NCBI GenBank assembly: GCA_013214575.1
Contig: JABSSD010000004.1
Location: 31,316-95,315 of the forward strand
From: Paracoccaceae bacterium
Lineage (GTDB): Bacteria > Pseudomonadota > Alphaproteobacteria > Rhodobacterales > Rhodobacteraceae
Length of the DNA stretch: 64,000 nucleotides
Direction of reading: 5' to 3'
The notes below the pieces were generated by a model. That model did not search any database, had not been told where the DNA came from, and saw nothing but the letters and a program-made list of their open reading frames with translations. A program made the position numbers and the translations under genes. Position 1 is the first letter of the stretch. Each line of letters opens with the position of its first letter. Positions 8,413-18,400 of the stretch are shown here, piece by piece.

Positions 8413-9585
8413 ATGAATTTTGACCACCCCATTGACCGTCGCGGCACCCATTCCTCAAAATGGGACAAGATGGAGACCCTCTACGGCGTCTCGCCTGAGG
8501 ACGGGCTTTCCATGTGGACGGCGGATTCCGACTACGCCACCGCCCCCTGCGTGATCGACGCGATCCGCAAGGCTGCCGATCATGGGGTGTTTGGCTACTC
8601 ATGGGACCACCCCGACTATCTCTCGGCGGTGCAGTGGTGGATGCAGACCCGCCATAACTGGGCGATCGAGCAGGACTGGATCCTCACCTCGCAGGGTCTG
8701 GGCAACGCCATTGCCCTGTGTCTGGATGTCTGGAGCGATCCAGGCGACGGGGTTGTGACCTTCTCGCCGGTTTACCACGAGTTTGCCCATAAGATCGCCA
8801 AGACCGGACGGAGCCTGACGGAATGCCCGCTGAAACGCGACGGCGACACCTATGTGCTGGATCTGGACGATGCCCAAAGCCGGTTGACCGGCAATGAGAA
8901 ACTGCTGCTCTGGTGTTCGCCTCAGAACCCATCAGGCCGGGTCTGGACCCCGGATGAGCTGCGCAACATCAGTGCCTTTGCCAAGCGCAACGACCTGATC
9001 CTTGTCGCCGATGAGATCCACCACGATCTGGTTTTCCCCGGCAGCACCTTTGTGCCGATGGATATTGCCGCCCCTGAGGCCCGTGGCTGGACGGTCACCC
9101 TGACCGCCGCCTCCAAGACCTTCAACATCGCCGGTCAGCACACCGGCAACATGATCATTGCCGATGACAGCCTGCGCGCCGCGATGAAGCACCGGCTGAA
9201 CACGCTGGACTACGGCGCCGGCAGCCTGGCCATCAATATGATCACCGCCGCCTATTCACCGGAAGGCGCCAAATGGGTGGACGCCCAGATTGCCCATCTT
9301 GATGAAAACCGCCGCATCTTTGATCAGGCGATCAATGCCATCCCCGGCCTGAAATCGCTGCCGCTGCAATCCACCTATCTGGCCTGGGTCGATTTTGAGG
9401 GCACCGGGATGAGCCACGACGAAGTCGCCGCCCGCATCCGCGACACTGCCAAGATCGCCGTGTCACAGGGGCCAAGCTTTGGCGCCGGGGGGGAGATGCT
9501 CCAACGGTTCAATCTGGCCACCCAGCGCAGCCGAGTGATCGAGGCCTGCGAGCGGATGACCCGGGCATTTTCGGACCTGCAATAA
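8413..9585 (+). CDS. patB: PLP-dependent C-S lyase, PatB/MalY type
   Basis: The 390-residue fold-type I enzyme resembles cystathionine beta-lyases of the PatB/MalY group, which split cystathionine to homocysteine. The PLP lysine is in TAASKTFNIAG near residue 237. SPQNPSGRVW and VADEIHHDLV are the usual cofactor-contact blocks, and the C-terminal substrate-binding Arg lies in MLQRFNLATQR. GAGA before the ATG acts as ribosome site. A bidirectional terminator follows at 9635-9660. A MalY-like regulatory role is possible but nothing here supports it. Confidence 0.9.
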   Translation: MNFDHPIDRRGTHSSKWDKMETLYGVSPEDGLSMWTADSDYATAPCVIDAIRKAADHGVFGYSWDHPDYLSAVQWWMQTRHNWAIEQDWILTSQGLGNAIALCLDVWSDPGDGVVTFSPVYHEFAHKIAKTGRSLTECPLKRDGDTYVLDLDDAQSRLTGNEKLLLWCSPQNPSGRVWTPDELRNISAFAKRNDLILVADEIHHDLVFPGSTFVPMDIAAPEARGWTVTLTAASKTFNIAGQHTGNMIIADDSLRAAMKHRLNTLDYGAGSLAINMITAAYSPEGAKWVDAQIAHLDENRRIFDQAINAIPGLKSLPLQSTYLAWVDFEGTGMSHDEVAARIRDTAKIAVSQGPSFGAGGEMLQRFNLATQRSRVIEACERMTRAFSDLQ

Positions 9586-9634
9586 AAACCGCCCGGCGAC
9601 TCAGCCCAGCGAGGTGATTGGTTTCAGAGCGTAA

Positions 9635-9660
9635 AAAAGGCCCCGCAGTCGGGGCCTTTT
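9635..9660. terminator. Bidirectional intrinsic terminator
   Basis: A perfect 10-bp stem (AAAAGGCCCC / GGGGCCTTTT) encloses a 6-nt loop, with T runs on both strands. It lies between the convergent patB-like gene and the 9685-10041 gene and should end both transcripts. Confidence 0.9.
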
Positions 9661-9684
9661 CCATGTGGTCTGTGGTCTGCCAGA

Positions 9685-10041
9685 CTAGGCCGCGTCATGG
9701 CCAAGCAGCGCCACCGGTGCATCCGGCGCCCGGTAGAAATCCAGCGCCGGCCTATCGGCCACCGCGGTGGCGCGCTTGAATTCATAATGCATCTCACCGG
9801 CCTCGACCTCGGTGCCGACAATCAGGCACTGATACAGGTGGTTTGTCCCCTCATAGAGATTGACCAGCCCCCGTAGTTTCGGAGTGATACTCTCTTCGAC
9901 GGCAAATCCGTCCTTCCACATGCGCAGCACCCGGAACACCTCATCTCCGACGTGAACCCGCAGGCGGCTGGACTTTTTCATCGCGGCTAAACGGGCGGCG
10001 TCCAATCCCTCTTGAACTTCTTTCGGCAGGTATGTCGACAT
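9685..10041 (-). CDS. Conserved hypothetical protein
   Basis: The 118-residue soluble protein begins MSTYLPKEVQEGLDAARLAA. It has a mixed charge pattern with a possible beta-rich core (RLRVHVGDEVFRVLRMW, HLYQCLIVGTEVEAGEM). No signal peptide or membrane helix is seen. The frame is open 23 codons further up, but the ATG at 10041 begins the better-looking protein. I do not recognise a named family. The terminator at 9635-9660 lies directly downstream. Confidence 0.7.
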   Translation of the reverse strand: MSTYLPKEVQEGLDAARLAAMKKSSRLRVHVGDEVFRVLRMWKDGFAVEESITPKLRGLVNLYEGTNHLYQCLIVGTEVEAGEMHYEFKRATAVADRPALDFYRAPDAPVALLGHDAA

Positions 10042-10273
10042 CTGGCTGACCTTTGCTATTCCGAGTCTAAGAGTGCTTTTCCAATGTATAAAATCAAGTG
10101 AACTTTTCATGAAATCGACCGTCCCCTAGATGTTTTTATCCTCACAGAGCAGAGCCCCCCCGAACCTGTGCAGCCACGCAGAGCTGTTGCGCGCAACCGA
10201 CGATAGGCCCGGCGCGTATTTCACAGTATCTTTGCCACAGGAAACACAACAGGAAACACAGAGGAGCAGCCGC

Positions 10274-11266
10274 ATGGGACTGTTGATCGACGGCAAATGG
10301 CACGACCAGTGGTATGATACCAAAACCACTGGCGGCACCTTCAAACGCGCCGAATCCAAGTACCGCAACTGGATCACCAAGGATGGACAGGCCGGGCCCT
10401 CGGGCCGTGACGGGTTCAAGGCGGAAAGCGGCCGCTACCATCTTTATGTCTCGCTGGCCTGCCCCTGGGCTCATCGCACCCTGATCTTTCGCCAGCTGAA
10501 ATCGCTGCAGGACCACATCAGCGTCTCGGTGGTGCACCCGGACATGCTGGGTGAAGGCTGGAGCTTTGACACCGACGAACACGGCGCCACCGGGGACACA
10601 TTGTTTGGCCTCAGCCACCTGCACCAGATCTACACCCGCGCCGATGCGAATTTCACCGGCCGTGTCACCGTTCCCATTTTATGGGACAAACAGCTCAACA
10701 CCATCGTGTCGAACGAAAGTTCCGAAATCATCCGGATGCTGAACGCGGCTTTCGACGATCTGACCGGCAACCGCGAGGATTACTACCCGCAAGAGCTGCG
10801 CGAACCCATCGAGACAATAAACGCCCGTGTCTACAGCAGCCTGAACAACGGCGTCTACAAATGCGGCTTTGCCACCACGCAAGATGCCTATGACGCCGCA
10901 ATAGAGCCGCTATTTGACACTTTGGACTGGCTTGATGATCTGCTCTCCGAGCACCGTTATCTGCTGGGCGACAAAGTAACCGAGGCCGACTGGCGGCTGT
11001 TCACCACGCTGGCCCGGTTTGATTCCGTCTATCACCTGCATTTCAAATGCAATCGCAAACGGCTGATCGACTACCCCAACATCTGGGCTTACTGCCGCGA
11101 GCTGTACCAATGGCCCGGCGTTGCCGAAACCGTCGGCATGATGCATATCGTGCGCCATTATCACTACAGCCACAACACCATCAATCCATACCGGATTATT
11201 CCGACCAACCCAGTGCTGGACTGGACCGCAGCCCATGGACGCATCAGCGCCCGCCCTGTGGCCTAA
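10274..11266 (+). CDS. Glutathionyl-hydroquinone reductase (xi-class GST, YqjG/PcpF type)
   Basis: The 330-residue protein reduces glutathionyl-hydroquinones. The hallmark LACPWAHRTLIFRQLK near residue 60 holds the catalytic Cys. SNESSEIIRMLN (glutathione contact) and the C-terminal helical domain with DKVTEADWRLFTTL are both present, and family length is matched. The start is taken at 10274 because GAGGAG lies 8 nt upstream; the frame is open further up without a site. The stop overlaps the end of the convergent response-regulator gene by 4 bp. Confidence 0.9.
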   Translation: MGLLIDGKWHDQWYDTKTTGGTFKRAESKYRNWITKDGQAGPSGRDGFKAESGRYHLYVSLACPWAHRTLIFRQLKSLQDHISVSVVHPDMLGEGWSFDTDEHGATGDTLFGLSHLHQIYTRADANFTGRVTVPILWDKQLNTIVSNESSEIIRMLNAAFDDLTGNREDYYPQELREPIETINARVYSSLNNGVYKCGFATTQDAYDAAIEPLFDTLDWLDDLLSEHRYLLGDKVTEADWRLFTTLARFDSVYHLHFKCNRKRLIDYPNIWAYCRELYQWPGVAETVGMMHIVRHYHYSHNTINPYRIIPTNPVLDWTAAHGRISARPVA

Positions 11267-11625
11267 CGGGCGCCTGCATAATGTTCGACCATCGCCGCCA
11301 GATCTTCTGGCGGCGTGCCGCTCTGTATAAAGGCACAGGCGTTGGGACTATGGGCAAATATCGATCCGTCCGAGAAGAAGCTGGTGTTGGTGACAAAAAT
11401 CACCCGCGCCTCTGGTCGGCGATAGCTGGCAAAATCGGCCACCGCCAGCGCACTGCCCTCATGGAGCACCAGATCCAGAACGAGAATGTCATAGGCCCCG
11501 GCAGATAACGCAAGTATCGCTGCCTCTTGGGTCTCCACCCGAGTGACCATCACGTGTTGCCGTTCAAGGTGCCTTTTCCAAAGCACCCCGAGTTCTAAAC
11601 TGCTCTCGACAATCAAAACATTCAT
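11263..11625 (-). CDS. Stand-alone receiver-domain protein with unusual active site
   Basis: This 120-residue protein is a single CheY-like receiver domain. The phosphorylation Asp is in ILVLDLVLHEG near residue 53 and the switch Thr in VIFVTNTS near residue 82. The acidic pair near the N-terminus is reduced to VES, and the conserved Lys of the usual KP motif is missing (AFIQSGTPPEDL). No output domain follows. It starts at the ATG at 11625; a GTG five codons earlier is less likely. No partner kinase is nearby. Phosphorylation competence is doubtful. Confidence 0.82.
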   Translation of the reverse strand: MNVLIVESSLELGVLWKRHLERQHVMVTRVETQEAAILALSAGAYDILVLDLVLHEGSALAVADFASYRRPEARVIFVTNTSFFSDGSIFAHSPNACAFIQSGTPPEDLAAMVEHYAGAR

Positions 11626-11805
11626 ACAATAACCCGGCACCCTTATAGAACACGGTGCCTCTCTCCAGCTCGGTAACCGTTAAATCCATATTAGCAAATT
11701 TTACGCTGACCACCAAGCACGGTTGCCTCATGCTCAGTCTTGCGCAATATGCGCTTAGCCACAGTCACGTGGCTGGACTTTCAACAGTGTTCATCAGGCC
11801 TTGCC

Positions 11806-12768
11806 ATGCCCAGCTTATCCAATAAAATTCCGCAAACTCAACGAGATCATGGCGGCGGCCTTGATGCGGGGGTGACGCGATATGGCGGCAGCCGATCCGA
11901 TTGGCTGGACCTGTCAACGGGGATCAATCCGTTACCTTTCCCCGTACCTGAAATGCAACCACAAGCATGGACCGCCCTGCCGGACCACAACGCCCACCAG
12001 AACCTGATCGAATCAGCCCGATCCTTTTGGCAGATACCGGCACAGGCAGCGGTGCTGGCGGCCCCCGGGGCCTCGGCGCTGATCGCCACGCTGCCCGCCC
12101 TGGCGCCGCCGCAAACCGTGCAGATCACCGCGCCCACATACAATGAACACGCCGCCGGATTTCGCGCCCACGGCTGGACCGTCAGCGATCATGGCCCGGC
12201 CCAGGCGCGGGTGCTGGTCCACCCCAACAACCCCGATGGGCGCCTGTGGACGGCCCAGGATGTCACCGCACCGCTGACGGTGATCGACGAGAGCTTCTGC
12301 GACATCTGCCCGGATCAGAGCCTGATTTCACTGGCAGAGCGCCCCGGCGTTGTGGTGCTGAAAAGCTTTGGCAAGTTTTGGGGGCTGGCCGGCCTGCGGC
12401 TGGGATTTGCCATCGGCCACCCGGATCTGATTTCACGACTTGCCACATGGCAGGGGCCCTGGGCGGTCTCTGGTCCCGCGTTGCAGATTGGTGCGCAGGC
12501 CCTGCAGGATCACCGCTGGGCCGCCGCCACACGCAGCCGGCTGACCCGCGACGCCGCCCGTCTAGATGCGCTGGTGCTGGCGCGTGGCGGCCGTCTGGAA
12601 GGCGGCACTTCGCTGTTCCGCCTGTACCACGTCGATGACGCCGCCGCCTGGCATGACCGTCTAGCCCGCGCCCATATCCTCAGCCGGATTTTCCCCTATT
12701 CCAAAACCTACCTGCGACTGGGCCTGCCGCCCGCCGATGGCTGGGACCGGATCGAGGCCGCCCTATGA
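11806..12768 (+). CDS. cobC: Threonine-phosphate decarboxylase of cobalamin synthesis
   Basis: The enzyme makes (R)-1-amino-2-propanol O-phosphate, the linker between the corrin ring and the nucleotide loop. The 320-residue fold-type I PLP protein has [13 protein letters not shown] at the N-terminus, [13 protein letters not shown] near residue 32, VHPNNPDGR near 143, and the PLP lysine in [18 protein letters not shown] near residue 187. The frame is open upstream, but [18 protein letters not shown] fits the family. It overlaps cbiB by 4 bases (ATGA). This is CobC in aerobic-pathway naming and CobD in Salmonella. Confidence 0.93.
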   Translation: MPSLSNKIPQTQRDHGGGLDAGVTRYGGSRSDWLDLSTGINPLPFPVPEMQPQAWTALPDHNAHQNLIESARSFWQIPAQAAVLAAPGASALIATLPALAPPQTVQITAPTYNEHAAGFRAHGWTVSDHGPAQARVLVHPNNPDGRLWTAQDVTAPLTVIDESFCDICPDQSLISLAERPGVVVLKSFGKFWGLAGLRLGFAIGHPDLISRLATWQGPWAVSGPALQIGAQALQDHRWAAATRSRLTRDAARLDALVLARGGRLEGGTSLFRLYHVDDAAAWHDRLARAHILSRIFPYSKTYLRLGLPPADGWDRIEAAL

Positions 12769-13676
12769 GCACCGCCACCCTGCTGGTTGCAGCCCTGCTA
12801 CTGGATGCCACTCTGGGGGAACCGAAATGGCTGTGGTCGCGCCTGCCCCATCCGGCGGTGCTGATGGGAAGGCTGGTGAATGCCCTTGATCAGAGCCTGA
12901 ACCGGGGCGATTTTCGCCGCCTCAGAGGCGGGTTTACCGCCGCCATCCTGATCGTGATCGCGCTGATCCTTGGCGGGTTGCTGTCGCTTCTGGGTCCGGT
13001 GATTGAGATCATTTGCGCCGCCATTCTGATCGCCCAACGCTCGCTGGTTGATCACGTCAGCGCCGTGGCCTCGGGCCTGCGCCGCGCGCTACCCCAAGGT
13101 CAAAGCGCGGTGGCGATGATCGTCAGTCGGGACACTGGAACAATGACCGGTCCACAGGTCGCCCGCTCGGCCATCGAAAGCGGCGCCGAGAACTTTTGCG
13201 ACGGGGTCATCGCCCCGGCCTTTTGGTTTCTGGTTGCAGGGCTGCCGGGGCTGCTGGTCTATAAGATGATCAACACCGCCGACAGCATGATTGGCTATCG
13301 CAATGACCGCTACGAGGAATTTGGTAAGGTCTCTGCCCGTGTTGATGACCTGCTGAACCTGATCCCTGCCCGGCTGACCGGCCTGCTGATTGCCGTCATC
13401 AGCGGCCAGTTGCGCCAGTGCCGCGCCATCATTCGCGACGCCCAAGGCCACCGGTCGCCCAATGCAGGCTGGCCCGAGGCGGCGATGGCGCGCGCCTTGG
13501 ACCTGGCACTGTCCGGGCCACGCTCCTATGACGGGCAGATGCGGGATTTTCCCTGGGTCAATGGCTCGGCAAACAAAGCCATCGGTGCCCATGATATCGA
13601 CGCCTGCAGCGCCCGGCTTTGGCAGGTTTGGGGGCTTGTGCTGGCCATGACGGTTGCCTTGGCCCTGTTGTTCTAG
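12765..13676 (+). CDS. cbiB: Adenosylcobinamide-phosphate synthase
   Basis: This membrane enzyme attaches aminopropanol phosphate, the product of the gene just upstream, to adenosylcobyric acid. The 303-residue protein has the N-terminal [20 protein letters not shown] motif, several membrane helices ([19 protein letters not shown]), and the family blocks [17 protein letters not shown] near residue 139 and [18 protein letters not shown] near residue 169. It is called CobD in aerobic-pathway naming. Coupling to cobC by ATGA matches their consecutive steps. Confidence 0.95.
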   Translation: MSTATLLVAALLLDATLGEPKWLWSRLPHPAVLMGRLVNALDQSLNRGDFRRLRGGFTAAILIVIALILGGLLSLLGPVIEIICAAILIAQRSLVDHVSAVASGLRRALPQGQSAVAMIVSRDTGTMTGPQVARSAIESGAENFCDGVIAPAFWFLVAGLPGLLVYKMINTADSMIGYRNDRYEEFGKVSARVDDLLNLIPARLTGLLIAVISGQLRQCRAIIRDAQGHRSPNAGWPEAAMARALDLALSGPRSYDGQMRDFPWVNGSANKAIGAHDIDACSARLWQVWGLVLAMTVALALLF

Positions 13677-13715
13677 CTAACAAGGGGCAGTCTTTTCATT
13701 TTGGATTGCCATTTC

Positions 13716-14885
13716 ATGCGCCTTTTGCCCCTTGCCCTTGCTGCCTGCCTGTTGCCCGCCGCTGCTTTTGCCCAATGCGGCGGCAGTTTCCCGGCGTTTG
13801 TCAAAGACCTGAAACGAGAGGCCATCCGCAGCGGTCACAACGCCGCCACCACCAAGGCCTTCTTTAAATCCGTCAAACAGGACCCCAAGGTGCTGCGCGC
13901 GGATCGCGCCCAGGGGGTGTTCCAGAAACCCTTTATCGAGTTCAGCCGCCATCTGATTTCACAGGGTCGGGTGGATCGTGGCCGCTCAATGTCCAGGAAA
14001 CACAACGCCACCTTTGATCGGATTGAGGCCAGCTATGGAATCAACCGGGGGGTGCTGCTGGCGTTCTGGGCTTTTGAAACCGACTATGGCGCCTTTCAGG
14101 GCGATTTCAACACCCTGAACGCGCTGGTGACTCTGTCGCATGATTGCCGCCGCCCCGAACTGTTCCGGCCGCAGATCTTTGCCGCGCTGGAGCTCTATGA
14201 GCAGGGCGGTTTTGATCCGCGCAAAACCACGGGCGCCTGGGCCGGTGAAGTCGGCATGGTGCAGATGCTGCCCCGCGACATTCTGCAAAACGGGATGGAT
14301 GGCGATGGTGACGGTAAGGTCAGTCTGAAAACCTCGGCCCCGGATGCGCTGATGTCAGGCGGCAAGATGCTGTCGAACCTGGGCTGGACCCCCGGCCAGC
14401 CCTGGCTGCAAGAAGTGACGATCCCGCGCGGACTGGATCTCTCAAAAACAGGCCCTTCGCAAAAGAATTCAGTCTCTAACTGGGCCAGAATGGGCGTTCA
14501 GCCCCGCTCAGGATCCCTGGCCAATGGCAGCCTGCAGGCGTCGCTGCTGCTGCCACAGGGCCACAAGGGGCCGGCCTTTCTCGCCTACCCGAATTTTGAC
14601 GTCTATTTTGAGTGGAACCAGAGCTTTACCTATGTGCTGACCGCTGCCTATTTCGCCACCCGACTGGAAGGCGCCAGTGTCTACAGCGCCGGCAACCCTG
14701 ATCAGGGTCTTAGCGGTGGCCAAATGAAGCAGCTGCAAAAGAAGCTGCAGGCGCGGGGCCATGATGTGGGTAAGGTCGACGGGATTTTAGGCTCTAAAAC
14801 CCGCATTGCGGTGCAGTTAGAGCAGCAACGCCTTGGCCTGCCGGCCGATGCCTGGCCAACACCCGCCCTGCTGAACAGGCTCTGA
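13716..14885 (+). CDS. Lytic murein transglycosylase, MltB/SLT_2 type, with peptidoglycan-binding domain
   Basis: The exported 389-residue protein cuts the glycan strands of peptidoglycan. A signal peptide covers about the first 20 residues (MRLLPLALAACLLPAAAFAQ); a Cys in LAAC could be a lipobox but no typical spacing follows. The SLT_2 domain contains the catalytic Glu in LLAFWAFETDYGAFQGDF near residue 114 and GEVGMVQMLPRD near 175. The C-terminal 65 residues form a PG_binding_1 module (MKQLQKKLQARGHDVGKVDG). A strong hairpin with a GCGA tetraloop follows. Confidence 0.93.
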   Translation: MRLLPLALAACLLPAAAFAQCGGSFPAFVKDLKREAIRSGHNAATTKAFFKSVKQDPKVLRADRAQGVFQKPFIEFSRHLISQGRVDRGRSMSRKHNATFDRIEASYGINRGVLLAFWAFETDYGAFQGDFNTLNALVTLSHDCRRPELFRPQIFAALELYEQGGFDPRKTTGAWAGEVGMVQMLPRDILQNGMDGDGDGKVSLKTSAPDALMSGGKMLSNLGWTPGQPWLQEVTIPRGLDLSKTGPSQKNSVSNWARMGVQPRSGSLANGSLQASLLLPQGHKGPAFLAYPNFDVYFEWNQSFTYVLTAAYFATRLEGASVYSAGNPDQGLSGGQMKQLQKKLQARGHDVGKVDGILGSKTRIAVQLEQQRLGLPADAWPTPALLNRL

Positions 14886-14895
14886 TCAGCGCCAA

Positions 14896-14917
14896 GGCGG
14901 GGGAGCGATCCCCCGCC
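14896..14917. terminator. Strong hairpin with GNRA loop
   Basis: A 9-bp perfect stem (GGCGGGGGA / TCCCCCGCC) is closed by a GCGA tetraloop. It lies between the convergent transglycosylase gene and the 14927-15394 gene. There is no T run, so it may act by blocking polymerase or by protecting both mRNA 3' ends. Confidence 0.65.
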
Positions 14918-14926
14918 CGGCCAGGC

Positions 14927-15394
14927 TCACCAGTCGATGAAGGCTTCGAACTCGGCTTCGGCTTTGGTCCATTTGCTGACCAGCACGGCAAAATCATCGG
15001 CGTCGATGCCCGCATTGCCAAGATACAGATCATGCTCGATCCGGGCAGATCCGCTGTCAGAGATATAGGCGCGGGAAAAACGGTTGTCGGCGTTCCAGCT
15101 GTTGACCTTGGATTTGCGCACGCTGCCTTCGGTCTTATACCCCGAGAAGAACTGGATGGATTTGCAATCGGTATTGTTGGTGCAATCATAGAAATACAAC
15201 ACAAAGTCCGAACCGTAGTATTCGATCTTCAGCTTCGGATCACCGGCATTGTCCACGGTGCGCTCCACATCGCCACCTTCTTCGACAAAGAACTCCAGCA
15301 GCGTATCGGGGTCCGTCGCCACCAGCATCTCGGCCGAGGCCAAAGATGGCAGGGAAAGAGCGGCCACAACGGCCAGCTTCGCAATGTTTTTCAT
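14927..15394 (-). CDS. Exported YbjN-domain protein
   Basis: The 155-residue protein starts with a clear signal peptide (MKNIAKLAVVAALSLPSLASA). The mature part resembles the YbjN/T3SS-chaperone-like fold: DPDTLLEFFVEEGGDVERT, then LKIEYYGSDFVLYFYDC and SIQFFSGY. Four residues such as CTNNTDC could form one periplasmic disulfide. AAGGAAA precedes the ATG. The role is unknown. Confidence 0.8.
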   Translation of the reverse strand: MKNIAKLAVVAALSLPSLASAEMLVATDPDTLLEFFVEEGGDVERTVDNAGDPKLKIEYYGSDFVLYFYDCTNNTDCKSIQFFSGYKTEGSVRKSKVNSWNADNRFSRAYISDSGSARIEHDLYLGNAGIDADDFAVLVSKWTKAEAEFEAFIDW

Positions 15395-15463
15395 GTGTAT
15401 TTCCTTTTGCTTACAAAATCACGCTCGTTAAGACAGTCCCAGTCCCGCAAGAGCCAAAGAAGA

Positions 15464-18400
15464 TCAGGCCACCATCGCCTCGGCTTTTTTCAAATCCACC
15501 GACACCAACTGGCTGACCCCTTGTTCCTGCATGGTAACACCAAACAACCGATCCATCCGGGCCATTGTTACCGCGTGGTGAGTGATGATCAAGAACCGGG
15601 TCTCGGTTTGGCGGCACATTTCGTCCAGCAGGTCACAGAACCGGGTGACATTGGCATCATCCAGCGGCGCGTCGACCTCGTCCAGCACACAGATCGGCGC
15701 CGGGTTGGCCAGGAACACCGCAAAGATCAGCGCCAGTGCGGTCAGCGTCTGCTCGCCCCCCGACAGCAGCGATAGGGTCGACAGCTTCTTGCCCGGCGGC
15801 TGACACATGATCTCTAGCCCGGCATCCAGCGGGTCGTCGCTTTCAACCATCACAAGGCTGGCCTCGCCGCCGCCAAACAGATGCCGGAACAGTGACGAAA
15901 AGCTGCGGTTGACCTGCTCAAACGCGGTCAAAAGCCGCTGGCGGCCTTCGCGGTTCAGACTGGCAATCCCGTTGCGCAGAGTCTTTACCGCCTCTTCCAG
16001 ATCCGATTTCTCAGTGACCAGCGTATCATGTTCGTCCTGGATCTCGCGGGCGTCTTCCTCGGCCCGCAGGTTGACCGCCCCCAAAGCATCGCGCTGACGT
16101 TTGTGGCGGTTCACTTCGGTCTCCAGCACCTCGGCGGCGGGCATCTCGTCGGGATTGGCGTCCAACTGCTCCAGCAAGTGCTGCGGCGTCACCTGCTGAT
16201 CCTCGGCAATGCGCTCAGCCGCATGGGCCACGGTTTCACGCGCCGCTTCGCTCAGCGCCTCGGCGCGGGCGCGGATCTCGCGGGCGTCTGACGCCAGCCG
16301 CTCGGCCTCCCGTTCGGTCTGTACCTTGTCGCGCAGCAGCGTTTCCGCCCCGATCAGCGCGTCGCAGGCCAGTGCCTTGCGGGCCTCGGCCTCCTCGATG
16401 GCCTCAGTCAGCTCTTCGCGTTTCTCGGCGATCTCAAACGGCACCGCATTGGCCTCCTCCAGGTCCTCCTGCGAGCCCTCCCGGCGCTCGGCCAGTTCGG
16501 TGATGCGGCGGTCGGCACTGTCCAGCCGGAGCTTCCAGCCACTGACCTCCTTGGTCACCTGCTGCGCCCGCCTGGTGCGCGCCTCGCCCTCGCGGCGCAG
16601 CTCATCCTGGGCAGAGCGGTGCGACAGCATGGTGATGCGGGCGGCTTCAACCCGCTGCTTGATGTCCTCGACACTGACCCGGGCCGAGGTCAGGTCGCCA
16701 AGATCCTCCAGCGCCTCTTTCGCCTCGGACAATTGCGCCTGCGCCGCCTCGGCATCCTCGTCATGGCGCGCCACCGCGATGCCGAGAGTCTCCAGCTTGC
16801 CCTCGGCCAGGTTGCGGTTGGCCTCTGCCCGGCTCAGCGCCCGGGCACTGTCTGCCAGCCGCTGATCGGCGGTGCGGCGGGCCTGACGGGCATCCTGATC
16901 GGCCTGGGCAACCTGCTGCAACCTGCCCACCAACAGCTGATGCGCGGCGCGCGCCCCCTCGGTTCGCGCCCCAACCCGCTCCATGTCTTGTTTCAGCGTT
17001 TCCAGCCGGTTCAGCTGCTCCAGGCGCAGCGCCGCCGCACTTGGCGCGTCTTCAGCCCAGGCCCGGTATCCGTCCCAGCGCCACAGATCGCCTTCGAGCG
17101 AGACCAGACGCTGACCGGGCTGCAACTGCGCCTGCAGGCAGGGCCCGATATCGCCGTCAACCAGAGCAATCTGGGCGATCCGCCGCCCCAGTACATCGGG
17201 GCCAGACACATGCCGCGCCAGCGGCTGTGATCCTGCGGGCATCGGCAGGTCGCGTGAGTAGGCCGGCAGAATCACCCAGCCCGAGGCGCCATCCGCCGCC
17301 ACCAACGGCATCCGCAGATCATCCGCCAGCGCCGCCCCCAGCGCCTTCTCATAGCCCGGCTCGACCTGAAACTGGTCCAGCACCTGACCGCCTTCGGCAG
17401 TGTCGCGTTCCAGCAGTTTGGCCAGCGCCGTCACCTCGGCCCGCAGGGCCCCCAACTCGCCCTCAGCCTCGGAGCGCTGCGCCCGCGCATCCGATTCCCG
17501 CGCTTGCGTTTCACTGCGCAAATCATCCGCCGCCGCCAGCGCCTCTTCGGCCAGCTCCGCAGCCTCGCGGGTCTCTTCCTCGGCCTCGATCGAGGCTTCG
17601 AACGCGCACTCTGCCTGGATCAGAGACTGTTTTGCCTCGTCCACGGCGGCCCGCGCCCGGTCGCCATCGCCGACCGCCCGCATCAGGGCCCGGTTGTGAT
17701 CTTCCACCAATCGCTGCGCCGACTGATGCCGCGCTGCCAGCCGCGCCACATCTTCGGTCAGCTGCGCCAGACGGTCCTCGTGGCCCTGCAAAACACCGGT
17801 GGCATCGCGGGACAACGCCACCGCCTCGCCCAGACGATCCTCATGGCCCTCACTGGCCTTGGACAATTCGCGCGCTTCCCAGTCCAGCTGCTCAATGGTT
17901 TCGCCAGCATCCCTGTTCAGGCCGCTTTCGCGGTCGATATCGCGGCCCAGCTGCAGCACCCGGTTGGTCAGCGTCTCAATCGCTTGCCGCGCCTGCGCCT
18001 CTTGGGCGCCAAGCGTGTCGCGCTGCACCACCAGCCGTTGCGCAATGGCGGCGGCAATAGCGTCTTCATCGCGCAGCGGCGGCAGTTTACCTTCGGCCTC
18101 GATGCGTTGCTCTGCCGCCAGTCGCGCCATCGCCGCCGCCTTGGCCGCCTGGGTGACACGCGCCCGGTCCAGCTGCTCGGCCGCCAGCCGCGCCTCATCG
18201 GCCTCGCGCCAGCGGCGATACAGCAACATGCCCTCGGCGCGGCGCAATTGCGTGCCAATGTCACGATACCGCTGCGCCTGCCGGGCCTGCCGCGCCAGCT
18301 GCGACAGCTGCGCCGCCAGCTGCTCGATCACATCATCGACCCGCAGCAGATTGGTCTCGGTCCCCTTCAGCTTCAACTCGGCCTCGTGGCGCCGCTGATA

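Noticed and set aside
17041..18060. Plus-strand open frame inside smc
   Set aside because: Pro/Arg/Ala-rich shadow of the SMC coiled coil, which is intact on the other strand.
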